This document shows, in pieces, positions 1 to 12,432 of a DNA stretch of 64,000 nucleotides (position 1 is the stretch's first letter; each line of letters starts with the position of its first letter). A program made the position numbers and the translations under genes. The notes beneath the pieces are model-generated. The model searched no databases and had not been told where the DNA came from. It saw only the letters and a program-made list of their open reading frames with translations. Origin of the DNA: Sthenelais limicola (taxonomy: Eukaryota > Annelida > Polychaeta > Phyllodocida > Sigalionidae); the NCBI GenBank assembly GCA_942159475.1, contig OW804096.1, forward strand, positions 135,529,625-135,593,624. Direction: 5' to 3'.

Positions 1-108
1 CATGTTACACCTAACGACAAAGTAAGAGAAAGGATTGTAATAAATTGTTCCCTGTGCTTTTGTCTACAAATATAAGTTCAATCAACAATGAACCATTGAC
101 TTTCTACT

Positions 109-605
109 TAGTGACAAATGACAAGGGAAATATCTTAGTGACTAATGACAAGGGAAATATCTTAGTGACTAATGACAAGGGAAATATCTTAGTGACAAAT
201 GACAAGGGAAATATCTTAGTGACAAATGACAAGGGAAATATCTTAGTGACTAATGACAAGGGAAATATCTTAGTAACAAATGACAAGGGAAATATCTTAG
301 TGACTAATGACAAGGGAAATATCTTAGTGACTAATGACAAGGGAAATATCTTAGTGACAAATGACAAGGGAAATATCTAAGTGACAAATGACAAGGGAAA
401 TATCTTAGTGACAAATGACAAGGGAAATATCTTAGTGACTAATGACAAGGGAAATATCTTAGTGACAAATGACAAGGGAAATATCTTAGTGACTAATGAC
501 AAGGGAAATATCTTAGTGACAAATGACAAGGGAAATATCTTAGTGACTAATGACAAGGGAAATATCTTAGTGACTAATGACAAGGGAAATATCTTAGTGA
601 CTAAT
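109..605. repeat. 27-bp minisatellite
   Basis: About 18 near-identical 27-bp units of the form gtgacaaatgacaaggg followed by aaatatctta; units alternate between acaaatgac and actaatgac. Because 27 is divisible by three, both strands stay open (repeating TNDKGNILV on plus), but this is a satellite and not a gene. The array runs straight into a different 29-bp array that shares its first 13 bases, so the second probably arose from the edge of the first. Confidence 0.95.
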
Positions 606-790
606 GTGACAAATGACAAACACCCTTTCTTAGAGTGACAAATGACAAACACCCTTTCTTAGAGTGACAAATGACAAACACCCTTTCTTAGAGTGACAAA
701 TGACAAACACCCTTTCTTAGAGTGACAAATGACAAACACCCTTTCTTAGAGTGACAAATGACAAACACCCTTTCTTAGAGTGACAAATGG
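606..790. repeat. 29-bp minisatellite, about six units
   Basis: Unit begins gtgacaaatgacaaacaccc and ends tttcttaga; about six virtually identical copies end at a C homopolymer near 800. It shares the gtgacaaatgaca core with the adjoining 27-bp array. No coding potential. Confidence 0.93.
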
Positions 791-835
791 GCACAAGACC
801 CCCCCCCCCCATCAAGAGCCCTTTAAATGTTAACA

Positions 836-940
836 TAATAGGGGGCTTGCATGTGCCACTGCGCATGTCTGTTACATTGCATCATGGAATGGATTTTGAT
901 GAAATCTGACATACAAATATTTGGGAACATTAGTAGTACT
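836..940. repeat. Third, partial copy of the duplicated module
   Basis: The stretch with gggggcttgcatgtgccact and the following gaaatctgacatacaaat matches 3912-4000 and 12892-12980, which lie in the two large duplicated modules. Only about 100 bp is present. Bases 940-1165 show nothing recognisable. Confidence 0.7.
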
Positions 941-1165
941 TAGTGTTTATACAGCAATTCTTTTGCGAATGACAACTGAGGCGTAGACTGGTACAAAAGT
1001 ACACTGGCAATAAAAATCAAAGAGGATCATTGGCATAACAAGGTTATTGGTTCATGGGCAGCAATTCTATACAGAATAACCTTGGCCTTCCGCCTACTTA
1101 TTTTTATGAACACATTATAAAATGATATATGCTTGCTGCATGCTGTCCCTCAATGTCTTATTCTA

Positions 1166-1402
1166 GGGCCAGATTTTCAGAAAATGTACAATTGGCAGCT
1201 GTACACATTTGGTAAATTTTGCTAAATTAAGCTGCAATTTAGCCAATACTGGGTAAATTTGAGTATATACGGCATTGCATTGATTCTAGCAATCCGTTTG
1301 GTTAGGTTGAATTGTATTTTGAACTTAATTTTTGTCTGAAATTTGGGTTATTTGAGAGGATTGGTGAAGGTGAATTGTACATTTTCTGAAAATCTGACCC
1401 AT
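1166..1402. mobile_element. M1 family MITE
   Basis: Terminal inverted repeats gggccagattttcagaaaat (left) and attttctgaaaatctgaccc (right) bound about 236 bp without coding capacity. The interior (toggtaaattttgctaaatt-like start, then gcattgcattgattctagca) recurs in at least ten other places in the window. This one is near full length. Confidence 0.88.
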
Positions 1403-1654
1403 TAGATGCTCAGCATCTAACACACACACATTAATTGTCTGTGCTGAGACCTGAACTACAAGTCCTATAGGAACCAGCAGATGGCAGCACAAAGCATATA
1501 TGCTTCCTTCATGTACCACCAGGTGGTGCCAGTGCACCAGCAATAACGGGTAAGAACCAGTTTCATTCACACAATCTGGATTCCCATAGACTTCCATAGT
1601 GAACAGTAGAAATATTTTCAGTGGTCCCTGAAATAAAAACTAATTTAATGACAT

Positions 1655-4460
1655 ATGGTTTACAGGTAAAGGTTGGTAAAAAGGCTTGTAACTCCTGTAT
1701 AAACAACAGCATTAGATACATTGTACACATATATACTAGAGTCACTTACTGTATCAACAAATCTTTAGATACATGGTACACATATACACAAGAGCCTATT
1801 ACTGCATAAACAACAGCATTAGATACATGGTACATGTATACTAGAGTTAATTACTGTATAAACAACAGCATTAGATACATTGTACACATGTATACTAGAG
1901 TCAATAACTGTATAAACAACAGCATTAGATACATTGTATACATGTATACTAGAGTCAATTACTGTATAAACAACAGCATTAGATACATTGTATACATATA
2001 TACTAGTGTAAATTACTGTATCAACAACATCATTAGATACATTGTATACATGTATACTAGAGTCAATTACTGTATAAACAACAGCATTAGATACATTGTA
2101 TACCTGTATACTAGAGTCAATTACTGTATAAACAACAGCTTTAGATACATTGTATACATGTATACTAGAGTCAATAACTGTATCAACAATAGCTTTAGAT
2201 ACATTGTATACATGTATACTAGAGTCAATTACTGTATAAACAACAGCATTGCATACATTGTATACCTGTATACTAGAGTCAATTACTGTATAAACAACAG
2301 CATTACATACATTGTATACATGTATACTAGAGTCAATTACTGTATAAACAACAGCATTAGATACATTGTATACATGTATACTAGAGTCAATTACTGTATA
2401 AACAACAGCTTTAGATACATTGTATACATGTATACTAGAGTCAATTACTGTATAAACAATAGCTTTAGATACATTGTATACATGTATACTAGAGTCAATT
2501 ACTGTATAAACAACAGCATTAGATACATTGTATACATATATACTAGTGTAAATTACTGTATCAACAACATCATTAGATACATTGTATACATGTATACTAG
2601 AGTCAATTACTGTATAAACAACAGCTTTAGATACATTGTATACATGTATACTAGAGTCAATTACTGTATCAACAATAGCATTAGATACATTGTATACATG
2701 TATACTAGAGTCAATTACTGTATAAACAACAGCTTTAGATACATTGTATACATGTATACTAGAGTCAATTACTGTATAAACAACAGCATTAGATACATTG
2801 TATACATGTATACTAGAGTCAATTACTGTATAAACAACAGCTTTAGATACATTGTATACATGTATACTAGAGTCAATTACTGTATAAACAACAGCTTTAG
2901 ATACATTGTATACATGTATACTAGAGTCAATTACTGTATAAACAACAGCTTTAGATACATTGTATACATGTATACTAAAGTTAATTACTGTATAAACAAC
3001 AGCTTTAGATACATGCCACACTTACTAGAGTCACTTACTGTATTAACGACAGCATTAAATACATTGTATACATAATTACTAGATTTAATTACTGTATAAA
3101 CAACAGCATAAGATACAGTGTTTACATATACTACTGTTAATTATTGTATAAACAACAGCATTAGATACATGGTACATATATATGCTTGAGTCAAATGTTA
3201 CATCAGAATCATCATACACACAAACATTACTGGTTGCCATGTATGTTTTTGCGTCATACATTACTTTGGGAGGCAAATCCCCCTCAAATCCCAAATTGAA
3301 AAAGTTTAGTTAACAGGCAGTACACAACATATGTCTGGAGAGCGGTCTAATAATGTAGAATTTTCATTATCAGAATTATTTACTTTGTTTCCTTTCAAAT
3401 CAACATTTTTACAAATTGACTGAGTTCAGTTTTAACTGAACATTTCTTTGCACAATAGATATTTATAGCTCTACCAATGAGCAGAAAGCTAAAACTAGGA
3501 CAGACAATGTATAATATGAGACCTCTAACATTCGGACAAATACACCAATGACTATTATTCTGTATACTTCCTTTAGGAATAACATTGACAGAATTATTAT
3601 TTGACCCCTCCTAGACATGTACATCATTGAAATCCATGTTAATATTACAGAGAGATTTTATTAGTATGCATCAATTATGAAGTCATTGTTCCTCTATCTA
3701 GCTCCTAATGCTGATTACTTTTAATTGTATCTATACATAGGATAACTTTATTTCTGCTAGCCTACAATAACAGTGCAGTTAACATGGTATACATAGAAAT
3801 GGGTCAATGTCCTAAGTCCATGAGAGTTCTTCTTGACAAACCTTCTATCTACATGGCCATGTTCAAAGTTACATGTCACATGAATATTATATTTTTCATT
3901 TATTTATGCAATCGGGGGATTTGCATGCGCCACTGCTAATGTCTGTAACAGTGCACGCTGGGATGAATTCAGTTGAAATCTGACACACAAATATTTGGCA
4001 ACATTTTTATCGAAAAAAAGCGAAACAAGGAATTTTTCACCAATATCATATTTTTATAAATGATCTAGGGAAACAAGATGCATGTTGAGAGAGAATGAAT
4101 GTTGACTTTAGAGCATTGATAAGTATTCCATGCTGAATGTGACATGTTTTCTATATATGGATAAAAAAACAAGCAACAGGTGTGTCCTAGTTGGGGCGTG
4201 AAAGTGTTCTGAAGAGAGCTGGCTTGAGAGCTGGCTTGAGGTTTGCACTAGCCACTAGGTGGCGGTCAAGTTGACCATATAGGTCTATAACCATAGGGGG
4301 TTATATAATGCCAGATGTCATACGGTACAATTAGTCCCATAATTCCATGCAAATCATGATAGCTGCTATGCAAATCCCCTGTAGCAATAGTAATAATAAT
4401 CCTTGGAGGACGGAGGGTGACTTTGACTTTCTCTACTTGCCTTGTTCAACAACATTCCCG
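1655..4460 (+). repeat. Duplicated module, copy A
   Basis: A module of about 2.8 kb: a short unique lead-in, a 54-bp satellite, a conserved tail (for example tgccatgtatgtttttgcgt near 3236) and AT-rich sequence ending near ctctacttgccttgttcaac at 4430. The same order recurs at 10278-13253 in direct orientation, 8.6 kb away. It may be a segmental duplication or a large non-autonomous transposon; clear termini were not seen. The non-satellite part (3180-4460) has no convincing gene. Confidence 0.8.
1685..3180. repeat. 54-bp satellite array A
   Basis: About 27 units of 54 bp with the core agagtcaattactgtataaa, caacagcattagatacattg and tatacatgtatact. Both strands are open for about 400 codons only because 54 is divisible by three and stop codons are homogenised away; the translations are 18-residue repeats. 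Variants (agcttt versus agcatt) are mixed along the array, as expected from unequal exchange. Units differ consistently from the sister array at 10330-11735. Confidence 0.95.
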
Positions 4461-5112
4461 TCTGATATACCAAATAAAGCTGAGACTAACCCGGGTGCAA
4501 AAGGGGTTCCCAACCCAAATATTTATTAATAATAAATTAGATAGAGTATGGTTACATATAGAGCTGGAAGAGGGAGAGAGAGAGAGAGAGGCGGAAGGGA
4601 GAGAGGAACCGGAGGAACGACTAGGACAGCAGCTACCCAGACCCATATCTACAGTCAGACACATTTTGCTGTCATTTATAATCTCCAACAGACTCTACTC
4701 AGAGTGTCTACTTGGGTATCCTCAAAATGTCGCATTCGGGCTATACAGGCTCTTGTACTACTGTCTGAGATACTTTTCTTATATAGTTGCTATTGTTCCT
4801 TGATCGATCTCCATATTATTTGATATTGATATTTACCTTCGCCATAATCATTGGTTAATATTAATCCGAATAGATAACATATTAGTCTGTTTGTGCAAGA
4901 GCTATCCACATACTATTGCGGGGAGAAGCGTGGGAAAGTTCCATTTCTCAGTGGAAAGGTTCACAGCAAGTTTCGGTGCATCATTGTAGGGGGCGGGGAG
5001 GGGTGCAGTGGGCGCGGTAAGGCACACTATAGTTTCATGGGCGTGAGTCGCGGTAAGGTAAGCTGTCGCAGAAAGTACAGCGCGAAAAGATTTGGCGCGG
5101 CAAGGGTGGAAC
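4460..5112. other. No gene seen
   Basis: Contains an AG-rich microsatellite near 4567-4605 and a GC-richer patch (4985-5110). The open frames here are short, mutually overlapping and biased by the AG tract; none resembles a protein I recognise. Confidence 0.6.
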
Positions 5113-5180
5113 CCAAATGTGGGTTATTTGAGAGTATTGGTGACAATGAATTGTAAATGTTCTAATAATCTGACCCATAT
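5113..5180. mobile_element. M1 MITE, right end only
   Basis: Ends with tgggttatttgagagtattg and a degenerate right TIR (aattgtaaatgttctaataatc then tgaccca). The left half is missing, so this is a truncated relic. Confidence 0.65.
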
Positions 5181-5485
5181 CCCGACAAATCATTTCATCA
5201 GTCAGTTAGGACAATGGTAGAGATGTAGATGATTGGACATGGAGACAAACTCATGTAAACTTATGATTCACCATCAATGAATAGTCAAACAACATAAAGG
5301 ATAATTGAGTCCATTTCATTTGCTGCATTATTTTATTTCAATATTGTAATGATGTGATTACAGTTCAATGAATGTCAGTACTTATTGCTACAGGTCATCA
5401 GGGTGTCCTTTACCTTGTTTATTACATTATATAGTAGAGCAATGATTGTAATATTAGCTAATCATATATTAAAACAATCATCAGC

Positions 5486-5720
5486 GTTTCAGAAAAAATG
5501 AGTCACAAGTTGCAAAAAATGAATTTTGAGATATCATCATTATTTGAAAAGAGGAGATCAAGGTGATTCTTTCGGTAGAAAACATCAAGGACATCTAAAT
5601 AGTGTTTTTATTTTATAAGTTTGATTATACTTTTAGAAACATTCTTGATGTTTTTGGGTGAATAATTACTAATAAAGTACCTAAATATACTCTATAGGAT
5701 GACCTCAGAAATGCATACAC
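5486..5720. mobile_element. M2 MITE, left part
   Basis: Starts gtttcagaaaaaatgagtca, then caagttgcaaaaaatg, ttttgagatatcatcatt and tgaaaagaggagatcaaggt, all matching other M2 copies. No right TIR follows. 5720-5995 shows nothing recognisable beyond direct repeats of gtgcgctcacc. Confidence 0.65.
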
Positions 5721-5997
5721 TCTAAACGTGGACCTCTTTAAATAACGCGATTATCTTGGAAATTTCCCTTCGTTTTTGGCCTAAGCCAAATCTGGCGTAA
5801 TTTGAATCTCCGTAATTCTGCTACTGATAAAGCTAAAGGATTAGTAGATATATTTCCTAAGCTGCAGTGTGCGGTAGTGCGTTAAGAGTTGGCGCGTCTG
5901 GCCATGTGCGGCAGTGCATGAAGGAGTGTGCGCTCACCTGTGACGGAGTGTGCGCTCACCCGTGACGGTGTGAGAAAGCAGAGAAAAAAACCTGAAC

Positions 5998-6065
5998 ATG
6001 CTTGGGTTCGATCTAAGAACCTTGGGATTCACAAGCCAGTGTCCTAACCATTACACTACTGAAAC
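5998..6065 (-). tRNA. tRNA-like pseudogene or SINE head
   Basis: On the minus strand an A-box-like TAGTGTAATGG, a paired D arm (AGTGT...ACACT), an anticodon region reading GTG after T, and a B-box-like AGATCGAACCC occur at tRNA spacing. The acceptor stem does not pair, the anticodon stem has mismatches and the T stem has one mismatch, so a functional tRNA is unlikely. A tRNA-derived SINE head or a decayed tRNA fits best. Confidence 0.45.
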
Positions 6066-6098
6066 AGCTACCAACATGGCCTCAACTAATCAATCTGA

Positions 6099-6230
6099 AT
6101 GTGTGTGTGTGAGAGAGAGAGGGAGGAAGAGAGAGAGAAACAGAGAGAGAAAGTAGGGGAGAGGCAGACAGGGAGATTGCAATTGAAAGAAAGTAAGAAA
6201 GAGATGGGCGGGAAAGGAGAGGAAGAGCAG
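6099..6230. repeat. GT/GA microsatellite
   Basis: A run of gtgtgtgtg passes into a long purine stretch of gagaga and ggaa motifs. Open frames over it on both strands are low-complexity artefacts. Confidence 0.85.
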
Positions 6231-8013
6231 GGAATATTTTGTTTTCAGGAATATATATTGAATATATCCAGGTATATGTGTGATGAGTTACAGGAAAATG
6301 TGTCACAATCTCAAAAACTCAAGAATATTGCTTTCCGCTTTAGATAGCTCATTACTCCCTCAAAATACGTCCGATCTGAATATAAAAATTATCCCAGAAC
6401 CACATGAATGTATGGAAGACAGCCCTGCTTTCAGAATTACAATCGCATCGTTTGTTTCTCCGTATTAAATTATTTCCGTCGGCCGCATCAAGTCGTTCGA
6501 AACGATATAAAAATCACCCGATTCTGTGGCATATTTTTTTTTTTTTTTTCATTTGAGGCCAATTACAATTAAATATATGAGATAAAGAAAGAAAAAACGC
6601 AAATATACCCTACCTGGGTGTCTTTATGCGTTGCCTAAAGGAACCATAAGGGTCTTACGTATCTATAGAGCTTTTATGAAAAAAAGTAAATCATGTAAAT
6701 ACATGAGTGAGTTTGTATTGCTTTATTCACCTTATTGTTCGATTCAATTTATTACCAGGTGGGGTAAGAGCATCACATTCTGTTATTTTAAGAGAACGAA
6801 TAGAAATAAAACTAATGCAATTTCAGAAGAAAATTATACGTCTGTACATAAAAGAAATAAAAACATTCGACCGCAATATTCCTGTGGAAACCGATATACA
6901 GGGGGAGGGGCCTCCCAGGTCGCAAAACGACTTCTGGTCAGTCCCAGACCCCTGCAACCATTTCATCATCAGAGGTAAGGAATAGAAGAGGGAAAAAATA
7001 TAAAAAAAATACCGATACCTGTATCCTGATCTTTTACTACTATAAGGAGACTGGGGGCCATTTAATTTCAAAGTTTTTCAAAGTGATTAATTCCCAAGAT
7101 CTCTTTGTTGGAATATTCCTATCTTTGGAGGGTTCATTGCTTCTAGTCACATAAATATGTGTACTAAATCCCAAGACATTGCATTGAATATATCATTGCG
7201 TTTTGAAGGTTATCGTATAGAGTACATTTAGTTACTTTATTAGTAATTGTGTCTAGATCGATCATGGAATATAGAATAATGAAATAATTTGATTTAATTC
7301 CTGGTAGGATATTCTTCGATTTTCATAATTTTACATTACATTACATTACATACACTTCCTCCCCAGACACCTATTTCATGCAACAGTACTGCAAGGGAAT
7401 ATGGATTCATATTCGCACCTAGTTATATTCAGAGAAAGCCTGTATGCAAGGTGTTACTTTTAAAGACAACGGCTAGGCAAGCCTTCACATTTGGGCGCGC
7501 TTGAGTGATTGCCTAATCCACGCATTGCGTAGACCCAATGCTTGATACTGCGTAGAATTATATTATATTATAATTACGCAATGAACATCACACACTACGC
7601 TATTGCTTACTAGTTCTAGGGATGTTTCTTAGCGTGTAGATATATTTAATACATTACCTTGAAATTCTGTACATGTATTATTATTACTAGCAGCATTAAA
7701 CACCCCAAAAATGAAAATATTCAAACAAAGATATCTTTGTAAATCACTTTGAAAAGTATCCATTTCTTGACATATGGATTTTTTTCTGAAACACGTCAAT
7801 ATAGACGAAATAATAGGAAGAGCTGGTGAATCACATACAGTCGGCATCCACCTCTGTAATGCTAATATCACACTAGACCTATAAATCACAGAGATCATAT
7901 TATCAATAGCGACACTAATCAGCAATCAAAACATAGCTGGCACTGATCAATATTCAATATCCATCAGTCATCTAAAATAACTCAGGCCCAACCACACATC
8001 AACCTAGAATAGG
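6231..8013. other. No gene seen
   Basis: AT-rich sequence with a poly-T run (6535-6550), a short ttaca microsatellite near 7330 and small open frames under 120 codons that show no recognisable family, splice context or repeat homology. Confidence 0.6.
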
Positions 8014-8298
8014 TGGGTCAGATGTTCAGAAAATGTACAATTCAACTTCGCCAATCTTCTCAAATTTTCAGCCGAGAAAAAAGGTCAAAATACAGTTCAA
8101 CCTAACCAAACAAATTGCTAGAACCAATGCAATGCTAAATATACTTGAACTTACTAGTTTTAACAAAATTGCAGCCTAATTTTACAGAATTTACTCAATA
8201 TGTAGAGTTATAGTAGGTAGACGTGGCAGTATTCACCTAAACCCGTACCCGTCAATATGTAGAGTTGCCAATTGTACATTTTCTGAAAATCTGACCCA
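8014..8298. mobile_element. M1 MITE with a small internal duplication
   Basis: Left TIR tgggtcagatgttcagaaaa, right TIR ttgtacattttctgaaaatc followed by tgaccca. The block tcaatatgtagagtt appears twice, making this copy about 45 bp longer than its relatives. Confidence 0.85.
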
Positions 8299-8356
8299 GG
8301 TACAGGTGTGTGATAGATGAGGAGGGGCACTTTTCAACCTTGAGTTGGAAGGTATG

Positions 8357-8524
8357 TGGGTCAGATTTTCAGAAAATGTGCAATTCGCCTTCACCAATCC
8401 TCTCAAAAAACCCACATTTAAGACAACAATGACCTTCAAAATACAGGTTAACATTACAGAACTGATACTTTCAATCGATATGACACCAAATATAGAGTTG
8501 TACATTTTCTGAAAATCTGACCCA
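8357..8524. mobile_element. M1 MITE, internally deleted
   Basis: Both TIRs are intact (tgggtcagattttcagaaaa and tacattttctgaaaatctga), but only 168 bp separates the ends; about 70 bp of the interior is missing. It lies only 58 bp from the preceding M1 copy. Confidence 0.85.
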
Positions 8525-8557
8525 TGTAAGGAATCACCCTTTTCACTTCACTGACTT

Positions 8558-8955
8558 AAGGCCGGGTTCCACTGTTAAGCTGGCGCCACACTAGCCGCAA
8601 TAGGCTTCGCAACAGGCTTTCCTGATAGGTTTTGCTATTGCAGAGGCTTATCGGGAAGGCCTGTTGCATATGTCGCCACACCTTTGCAACAAAGCTTTGC
8701 AATTAATCGCAATAGCATGCTGACGTCTGCGATGCAATGTTTATCGCAAACAAATATTAAACATGTATATATGTATATATGTATGTATTTCTTATCGTGA
8801 GGCCTGTTGCAAAGGCTATTGCAAAGGCTGTTGCAAAGGGGCCCACACGTCTGCGATACAGTGCACCAAAGATCAAATATTTTCATTTCTATTGCAGTGG
8901 CCTGTTGCAAAGCCAATTGCGAAGCTTATCGTGGCTAGTGTGCTCCCGCCTTTAT
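8558..8955. mobile_element. Foldback/MITE element
   Basis: Left sequence ggcgccacactagccgcaat and aggcttcgcaa is matched in inverted orientation by ttgcgaagcttatcgtggct and agtgtgctcccgcc at the right. The interior has many repeats of aggcctgttgcaaaggct type, themselves inverted around the centre. The outer aaggccgggttccact resembles the end of the foldback element at 42.8 kb. Open frames through it are by-products of the repeated tgttgcaaa motif. Confidence 0.7.
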
Positions 8956-9118
8956 GCTACTTCTCCTCCTTCTCCTTCCGATACTTTGACAGCCTATTGT
9001 ACCTGTTTCTTTAGAAGTGGCAGCAGAAAACAGAATGTAACAGGAATGGGTGCTATTGGCATGTTACTTCTACCGCTACTTGTATCGCTACTCAGAAATG
9101 TGAGCAGATGACATTGTC

Positions 9119-9431
9119 ATCCGTTTTCGGAAAATGAGACACACATCGCAAAATATGGATTTTGAGATACCACCAAATTTGAAAAGAGGAGATCAAGCTG
9201 ATTTACAATGTTTCTGGATGGGTAACTACCCATAAAGTAACTTGATATACTCCATATGAAGGCCTTCAAAATGCAAGGATATATTTAATACAATGTCCCC
9301 AAATTTGCTACATAGATTCATATGACTATAAGTGCTAAACACTAAAAAAATCCTATAAAGAGATCTGATGAAAAAAAAACACTTTTAATAATATCAATCT
9401 TGCAACTTGTGACTCATTTTTCGAAAAAATA
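9119..9431. mobile_element. M2 MITE
   Basis: Left gttttcggaaaatgagacac, right cttgtgactcatttttcgaa, with the interior gaaaagaggagatcaagctg and a tail running toward tccccaaatttgctacatag. Both termini are diverged but recognisable. Confidence 0.78.
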
Positions 9432-9814
9432 TCGCATTTCAATTTCACATGCAAATGCATGCATCAAGTAACATTTGTAATAATGTTCCTGAAGATATGA
9501 TGTAAAAACCTTATCAACGCCAACAAAATATAACTGACCATGTATCTATTTTTAGGATGATCAAATACAGTTGGACCCCTCTAATGCCACCATCCAGGGA
9601 ACTGACCAATTCATTCATCACAAAGCAAGGAAGATGGGTTAACTGTATGAAGGAAAACTGTTTGGAACTGAAAAAACTAGTCTTAATAGAGGGTTGGTCT
9701 CTATAACCTTGGTCTTTGCGCGGTGTCTACTGTACCATGACATGTATCAAAACCATTAGATATAAATATTTGCCATCGTTAGATTCAGCATACAAAATGT
9801 TGGTGAGGAAATGA

Positions 9815-10235
9815 TGCTTGGTCCCTCTAGTACAGATTGTTTATCATTCATGCGGCTAGATAAGAGGAAATGATGGTTGGTCCCACTAGTATAGAATGAT
9901 ATTTATCATTCATAAGGTTAGATAAGAGGAAATGATGGTTGGTCCCACTAGTACAGAATGATGTTTATCATTCATAAGGCTAGATAAGAGGAAATGATGG
10001 TTGGTCCCACTAGTATAGAATGATATTTATCATTCATAAGGTTAGATAAGAGGAAATGATGGTTGGTCCCACTAGTATAGAAAGATGTTTATCATTCATA
10101 AGGCTAGATAAGAGGAAATGATGGTTGGTCCCAATAGTATAGAATGATGTTTATCATTCATAAGGTTAGATAAGAGGAAATGATGGTTGGTCCCACTAGT
10201 ACAGAATGATGTTTATCATTCATAAGGCTTGATGA
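9815..10235. repeat. 62-bp minisatellite
   Basis: About seven units of 62 bp, each with aagaggaaatgatggttggt, cccactagta and gaatgatgtttatcattca. The last motif is a short inverted repeat (gaatgat...atcattc), so every unit can form a small hairpin. Confidence 0.92.
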
Positions 10236-10329
10236 GGAAGATTGTAAATCTGACAGTACCTATTAAGTATTCATACCTTTACAGGTAAACCGGTATAGGT
10301 TGGTAAAAAGTTCTCTATAAACAACCACT

Positions 10330-11735
10330 TTAGATACATTGTATGTATGTATATACTAGAGCTAATTACTGTATAAACAACAGCAATACATTCATGGTAC
10401 ACATATCTACTAGGACTAATTACTGTATAAACAACAACATTATACATGTTACACATGCTAGAGTCAATTACTGTATCAACAACAGCATTAGATACATGGT
10501 AAGCATACTAGACTCAATAACGGTATAATTAGATACATTGTAAACATATCAACTAGACTTACATACTGTATAAACAACAGCATTAGATACATTGTAAACA
10601 TATCTACTAGAGTTACATACTCTATTAACAACAGCATTAGATACATTGTAAACATATCTACTAGAGTTACATACTGTATTAACAACAGCATTAGATACAT
10701 TGTAAACATATCTTTTAGAGTTACATACTGTATTAAGAACAGCATTAGATACATTGTAAACATATCTACTATAGATACATACTCTATTAACAACAGCATT
10801 AGATACATTGTAAACATATCTACTAGAGTTACATACTGTATTAACAACAGCATTAGATACATTGTAAACATATCTACTAGAGTTACATACTGTATTAACA
10901 ATAGCATTATTTACATTGTAAACATAATTATGCTGTTGTTAATACAGTATGTATTAACAACAGCATTAGATACATTGTAAACATATCTACTAGAGTTACA
11001 TACTGTATTAACAACAGCATTAGATGCATTGTAAACATATCTACTAGAGTTACATACTGTATTAACAGCAGCATTAGATACATTGTAAACATATCTACTA
11101 GAGTTACATACTGTATTAACAACAGCATTAGATACATTGTAAACATATCTACTAGAGTTACATACTGTATTAACAACAGCATTAGATACATTGTAAACAT
11201 ATCTACTAGAGTTACATACTGTATTAACAACAGCATTAGATACATTGTAAACATATCTACTAGAGTTACATACTGTATTAACAACAGCATTAGATACATT
11301 GTAAACATATCTACTAGAGCTACATACTGTATTAACAACAGCATTAGATACATTGTAAACATATCTACTAGAGTTACATACTGTATTAACAACAGCATTA
11401 GATGCATTGTAAACATATCTACTAGAGTTACATACTCTATTAACAACAGCATTAGATACATTGTAAACATATCTACTAGAGTTACATACTCTATTAACAA
11501 TAGCATTAGATGCATTGTAAACATATCTACTAGAGTTACATACTGTATTAACAACAGCATTAGATACATTGTAGACATATCTACTAGAGTTACATACTCT
11601 ATTAACAACAGCATTAGATACATTGTAAACATATCTACTAGAGTTACATACTCTATTAACAACAACATTAGATACATTGTAAACATATCTACTAGAGTTA
11701 CATCCTGTATTAACAACAGCATTAGATACATGGTA
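10330..11735. repeat. 54-bp satellite array B
   Basis: About 26 units of 54 bp with the core agagttacatactgtattaa, caacagcattagatacattg and taaacatatctact. Array B differs at fixed positions from array A (tgtaaacatatc versus tgtatacatg), so the two arrays have been homogenised separately. The long minus-strand open frames (18-residue repeats) are satellite artefacts. Confidence 0.95.
10930..10966. repeat. Inverted unit inside array B
   Basis: atgctgttgttaatac (10930-10945) is the exact reverse complement of gtattaacaacagcat (10951-10966), with a 5-base loop. One partial unit is therefore flipped relative to all others, forming a 16-bp perfect hairpin. Confidence 0.85.
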
Positions 11736-12026
11736 CATATATATGCTTGAGTCCAATGTTACATCAGAATCATCATACACACAAACATTACTGGTTGCCA
11801 TGTATGTTTTTGCGTCATACATTACTTTGGGAGGCAAATCCCCCTCAAATCCCAAATTGAGAAAGTTATAGCTAACAGGCGGTACACAACATATGTCTGG
11901 AGAGCGGTCCAATAATGTAGAATTTTCATTATTGGGAATATTTACATTTTTTCCTTTTAACTCAATATTTGTACAAAATTGACTATGTTTAGTTTCAACT
12001 GAACATTTCTTTGCACAATATATATG

Positions 12027-12432
12027 TGTTTTGTTTTAGGAAAATGAGTCATAAGTCGCAAAAAAAAGATTCTGAGATTCCTTTATATTTGAAAAGATGA
12101 GATCAAGCCGATTCCAATGATAGTAAACAGTCTAATAATCCAATAAGTATTTCTAGATTTTTAGTTTGATATTATCATTTTGGAAAAAAACAACTTTGCA
12201 ATATTTCTGAGGGGTAGTAACCAGTAAAGTAATTAAATATAGTCCATATAAGGACCTTTAAAACGAAAGGATATATTTCATAGATTGTCCTGAAATTTGA
12301 TACACCGATCAATATATACATAAGTGATTAACTCCTCAAAAATCAGAACATTCCAATAAAGTGATCTTGTAAAATAAACACTTTGAAAAATATTAATTCT
12401 GCGACTTATGACTCATTTTCCTGGAACACATC
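12027..12432. mobile_element. M2 MITE, full length, with empty-site paralogue
   Basis: Ends tttaggaaaatgagtcataa and ttatgactcattttcctgga bound about 400 bp with no coding capacity. In module copy A the same place (about 3457) reads cacaatagatatttatag without the element; here the flanks are cacaatatat and atatttgtag. This is compatible with an ATAT or TA target duplication, as in Tc1/mariner-type MITEs. Confidence 0.88.

Noticed and set aside
1819..3075. Two 400-codon open frames on opposite strands
   Set aside because: They are read-throughs of a 54-bp satellite; 18-residue repeats on both strands and no start, splice or domain context.
4417..4823. Three overlapping frames of 80-128 codons
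   Set aside because: They cross an AG microsatellite and share no protein features.
5998..6065. Functional tRNA
   Set aside because: Acceptor stem does not pair and the anticodon stem has mismatches.
10911..11912. 333-codon minus frame with a unique-looking C-terminal part
   Set aside because: Most is satellite; the non-repeat part is the conserved tail of the duplicated module and also occurs at 3085-3294 without being otherwise gene-like.
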